Source: Chryseobacterium scophthalmum
Lineage (GTDB): Bacteria > Bacteroidota > Bacteroidia > Flavobacteriales > Weeksellaceae
DNA length: 64,000 bases
Assembly (NCBI RefSeq): GCF_900143185.1
Contig: NZ_FSRQ01000002.1
Coordinates: 434,001-498,000 of the forward strand
Direction of reading: 5' to 3'
The notes beneath the pieces were generated by a model. It was not told the DNA's origin and ran no database searches. It saw only the letters and a list, made by a program, of their open reading frames with translations. The position numbers and the translations under genes are program-made. Position 1 is the first letter of the stretch. Every line of letters begins with the position of its first letter. This document shows positions 62,243 to 64,000 of this stretch, piece by piece.

Positions 62243-62283
62243 ATGCGTTCTAAATAAAGAACCTTTTAATTAAAATTGTAATA

Positions 62284-63504
62284 ATGTTTGACATTCAGGA
62301 AATCAGAAGTCAGTTTTCTATATTAAATCAGGAGGTGAACGGTAAACCATTGGTTTATTTAGATAATGCAGCAACGTCTCAGAAACCCAACTCAGTACTT
62401 GAGGTTTGGAATCAGTATTATACAGAACTCAACGCTAATGTACATCGCGGAATTCATACATTGAGCCAACTAGCAACCGAAGAAATGGAGCTTTCAAGAA
62501 GAAAAATCCAGAAATTTATCAATGCTAAACATGATTTTGAAGTTATTTTTACCAAAGGAACAACCGAAGGTTTAAATCTTATCTCTTATATTTTAACTCA
62601 AAAGTTAAAGAAAGATGACGAGATCATTGTCTCTTATCTCGAGCATCATTCGAATATCGTTCCATGGCAATTGCTTTGCGAAAGAACAGGTGCGAAACTT
62701 CGCGTCATCCCAATTGATGAAAACGGAATTCTTCAGCTTGATTATTTAGACGAATTTTTAAGCGAAAAAACAAAAGTAGTTTCTGTTAATCAGGTTTCCA
62801 ATGCTTTGGGAATTGTAAATCCTGTTGAAGAAATTATTGCTAAAACAAGAGCCAATTCAGATGCTTATATCGTGATTGACGGCGCTCAGTCGGCTCCTCA
62901 TTTTACAATTGATGTGCAGAAATTAGACTGCGATTTCTTTGTATTTTCAGGGCATAAAATGTATGCTCCGATGGGAACGGGAATATTGTACGGAAAACAG
63001 GAAATTCTTGAAGATTTGCCACCTTTCCACGGTGGAGGTGAAATGATTGCGGTATGTTCGTTCGATGCAACAACGTATGCTGGTTTGCCTTTTAAATATG
63101 AAGCTGGAACGCCAAATGTAGGCGGAAATATTGCTTTAGGTGCTGCTATTGATTTCATTAAAAAAGTAGGACAGGAAAATATCCAAACTCACGAAAATGC
63201 TTTGCTGGAATATGCACAAAAACAACTTTTAGAGATTGAAGGTCTAAAAGTATATGGCGAAAAAGCTCACAGAACAGGTGTCGTTTCGTTTAATTTAGAA
63301 GGAATTGGCATTTCTTCGGATGTAGGAATGATTCTCGATAAAATGGGAGTTGCGGTAAGAACCGGACATCATTGTACACAACCAATTATGGATTTCTTTA
63401 ATATTGCAGGAACTGTAAGAGCAAGTTTTGCAGTTTACAATACATTTAATGAGATCGATTTGCTTGTAGAAGGTGTGAAAAAAGCAAAAAGAATGCTTTC
63501 TTAA
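62284..63504 (+). CDS. sufS: Cysteine desulfurase SufS
   Basis: 406 residues, type II desulfurase. It takes sulfur from cysteine with PLP and hands it to the SufBCD scaffold. PLP-site motifs are YLDNAATSQKP, HRGIHTLS, EHHSNIVPWQ and VIDGAQSAPH, with Schiff-base Lys225 in SGHKMYAP. The catalytic Cys364 sits in RTGHHCTQPIM, in the short loop typical of SufS. It stands alone, far from sufBCD in this window, and I see no sufE or sufU beside it. Confidence 0.96.
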   Translation: MFDIQEIRSQFSILNQEVNGKPLVYLDNAATSQKPNSVLEVWNQYYTELNANVHRGIHTLSQLATEEMELSRRKIQKFINAKHDFEVIFTKGTTEGLNLISYILTQKLKKDDEIIVSYLEHHSNIVPWQLLCERTGAKLRVIPIDENGILQLDYLDEFLSEKTKVVSVNQVSNALGIVNPVEEIIAKTRANSDAYIVIDGAQSAPHFTIDVQKLDCDFFVFSGHKMYAPMGTGILYGKQEILEDLPPFHGGGEMIAVCSFDATTYAGLPFKYEAGTPNVGGNIALGAAIDFIKKVGQENIQTHENALLEYAQKQLLEIEGLKVYGEKAHRTGVVSFNLEGIGISSDVGMILDKMGVAVRTGHHCTQPIMDFFNIAGTVRASFAVYNTFNEIDLLVEGVKKAKRMLS

Positions 63505-63511
63505 TAACTTA

Positions 63512-63545
63512 ACAGACTGTTTCTTTGAAGCAGTCTTTATTTTTT
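63512..63545 (+). terminator. Terminator of sufS
   Basis: 10-pair stem agactgtttc / gaagcagtct (63514-63523 with 63527-63536, one G-U), then a T run. Confidence 0.8.
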
Positions 63546-63551
63546 AATACG

Positions 63552-64000
63552 ATGAAATACAAGATTTTTTATGCTTTTGCGCTATTGTTGTTCCCCCTGA
63601 TTTTTAGCGCAACAACAATTCCTTTTGAATATATTGATGGAAAAATAATCATCAATGTTGATATCAAAAATAAGAAACATAATTTCATATTTGATACCGG
63701 TGCTTTAACGATTATTTCTTCTGAACTAAAAGGTTCGTTGAACGAAAAAAAGAGCAACGCCATATTTGAAGGTACAGATGCTAATAATTCTACATCAAGG
63801 ATGGATCTTTTCTCAACCAACGAGTTGAAAATTGATGATCTGAAATTTAAAAATATAGACTTTTCATTTGCAGATACTAGCTGGATGGATTCTCGTGCGT
63901 GCAAGAAAATCAGTGGAATTTTCGGAGCGAATATGATGAACAATAAAGTTTGGCGAATAGATTTTAAACTTAAAAAAATTATTATTTCAGATAAAGTAAC
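63552..64000 (+). CDS. Retropepsin-like aspartyl protease family protein, 3'-truncated by window edge
   Basis: The frame from the ATG at 63552 stays open to the end of the window (149 codons). A signal peptide (MKYKIFYAFALLLFPLIFSA) is followed by IPFEYIDGKIIINVDIKNKKHNFIFDTGA, where the FDTGA motif carries the catalytic Asp of single-domain retropepsin-like proteins, and later ISGIFGANMM in the place of the family's hydrophobic-Gly motif. Such proteins in Bacteroidota are usually exported, with unknown substrates. The gene lies 47 bases after the sufS stop, behind its terminator. Confidence 0.75.
   Translation, partial: MKYKIFYAFALLLFPLIFSATTIPFEYIDGKIIINVDIKNKKHNFIFDTGALTIISSELKGSLNEKKSNAIFEGTDANNSTSRMDLFSTNELKIDDLKFKNIDFSFADTSWMDSRACKKISGIFGANMMNNKVWRIDFKLKKIIISDKV

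Noticed and set aside
63569..63943. 124-codon minus-strand open frame
   Set aside because: It lies antisense to the FDTGA protein, which has a signal peptide and start spacing. The minus frame has no recognisable pattern.
1..64000. CRISPR arrays, tRNA or rRNA genes, prophage or transposase genes
   Set aside because: I found no regularly spaced repeats, no tRNA cloverleaf and no integrase or transposase motifs. All larger coding blocks are ordinary chromosomal or envelope genes.

Overview
The window looks like part of the chromosome of a flavobacterium (Bacteroidota, Flavobacteriia), most like Chryseobacterium and its relatives. The pointers are AT-rich sequence, type IX secretion (T9SS) C-terminal sorting tails on two cargo proteins, the gliding/T9SS lipoprotein GldH, an alternative complex III respiratory operon, an S46 dipeptidyl peptidase, a GLPGLI protein, and promoters of the flavobacterial TTG-N17-23-TAnnTTTG kind in front of many genes. 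All family calls come from reading the translations; no database search was run. I saw no tRNA, rRNA, CRISPR array, insertion sequence, prophage or plasmid gene.

Layout. 1-3730: 3' part of a very large secreted T9SS cargo protein, open at the left edge. 3988-8158: spondin-domain lipoprotein, S46 dipeptidyl peptidase, META-domain lipoprotein. 8381-12281: four-gene run hflX, DUF4919, Na+/H+ antiporter, AlkD-like glycosylase. 12350-16765: little-known run of a lipoprotein, two large envelope proteins of one apparent fold and a DUF6122 membrane protein, followed by a decayed copy of the last gene's 3' end. 17115-24835: ChaA antiporter, truncated haemoglobin, cysteine-cluster protein, unknown exported protein, DUF1801, gdhA, dprA, rhomboid protease. 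25035-27096: tandem DUF3078 paralogues. 27165-31299: an A-type carrier gene followed by sufB, sufC and sufD. 31445-35075: GLPGLI protein, zinc metallopeptidase, and a lipoprotein, lipoprotein, ATP-grasp ligase cassette resembling YgiB/YgiC. 35110-39303: ribH with a TPR protein, apt with a lipoprotein, an unknown exported protein. 39454-47854: alternative complex III operon actABCDEF. 48039-52942: SPOR protein, polytopic membrane protein, T9SS beta-propeller protein, selO. 53020-57310: operon of a RicT-like PSP1 protein, gldH and a class A penicillin-binding protein. 57588-64000: FadL-type porin with SGNH hydrolase, prs, rplY, sufS, and a retropepsin-like protein cut by the right edge.

How the genes work together. 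Much of the window serves the cell envelope: secreted cargo, lipoproteins, outer-membrane porin, peptidoglycan synthesis and the T9SS lipoprotein GldH. The suf genes supply Fe-S clusters, which ActB of complex III needs; the desulfurase sufS lies about 31 kb from the other suf genes. Complex III carries electrons from quinol to a terminal oxidase that is not encoded next to it here.

The least explained parts are the 12350-16765 envelope cluster, the lipoprotein/ATP-grasp cassette at 33251-35075, the duplicated spondin-like lipoprotein, and several repeat-like intergenic pieces (15118-15169, 28505-28528, 29353-29454).
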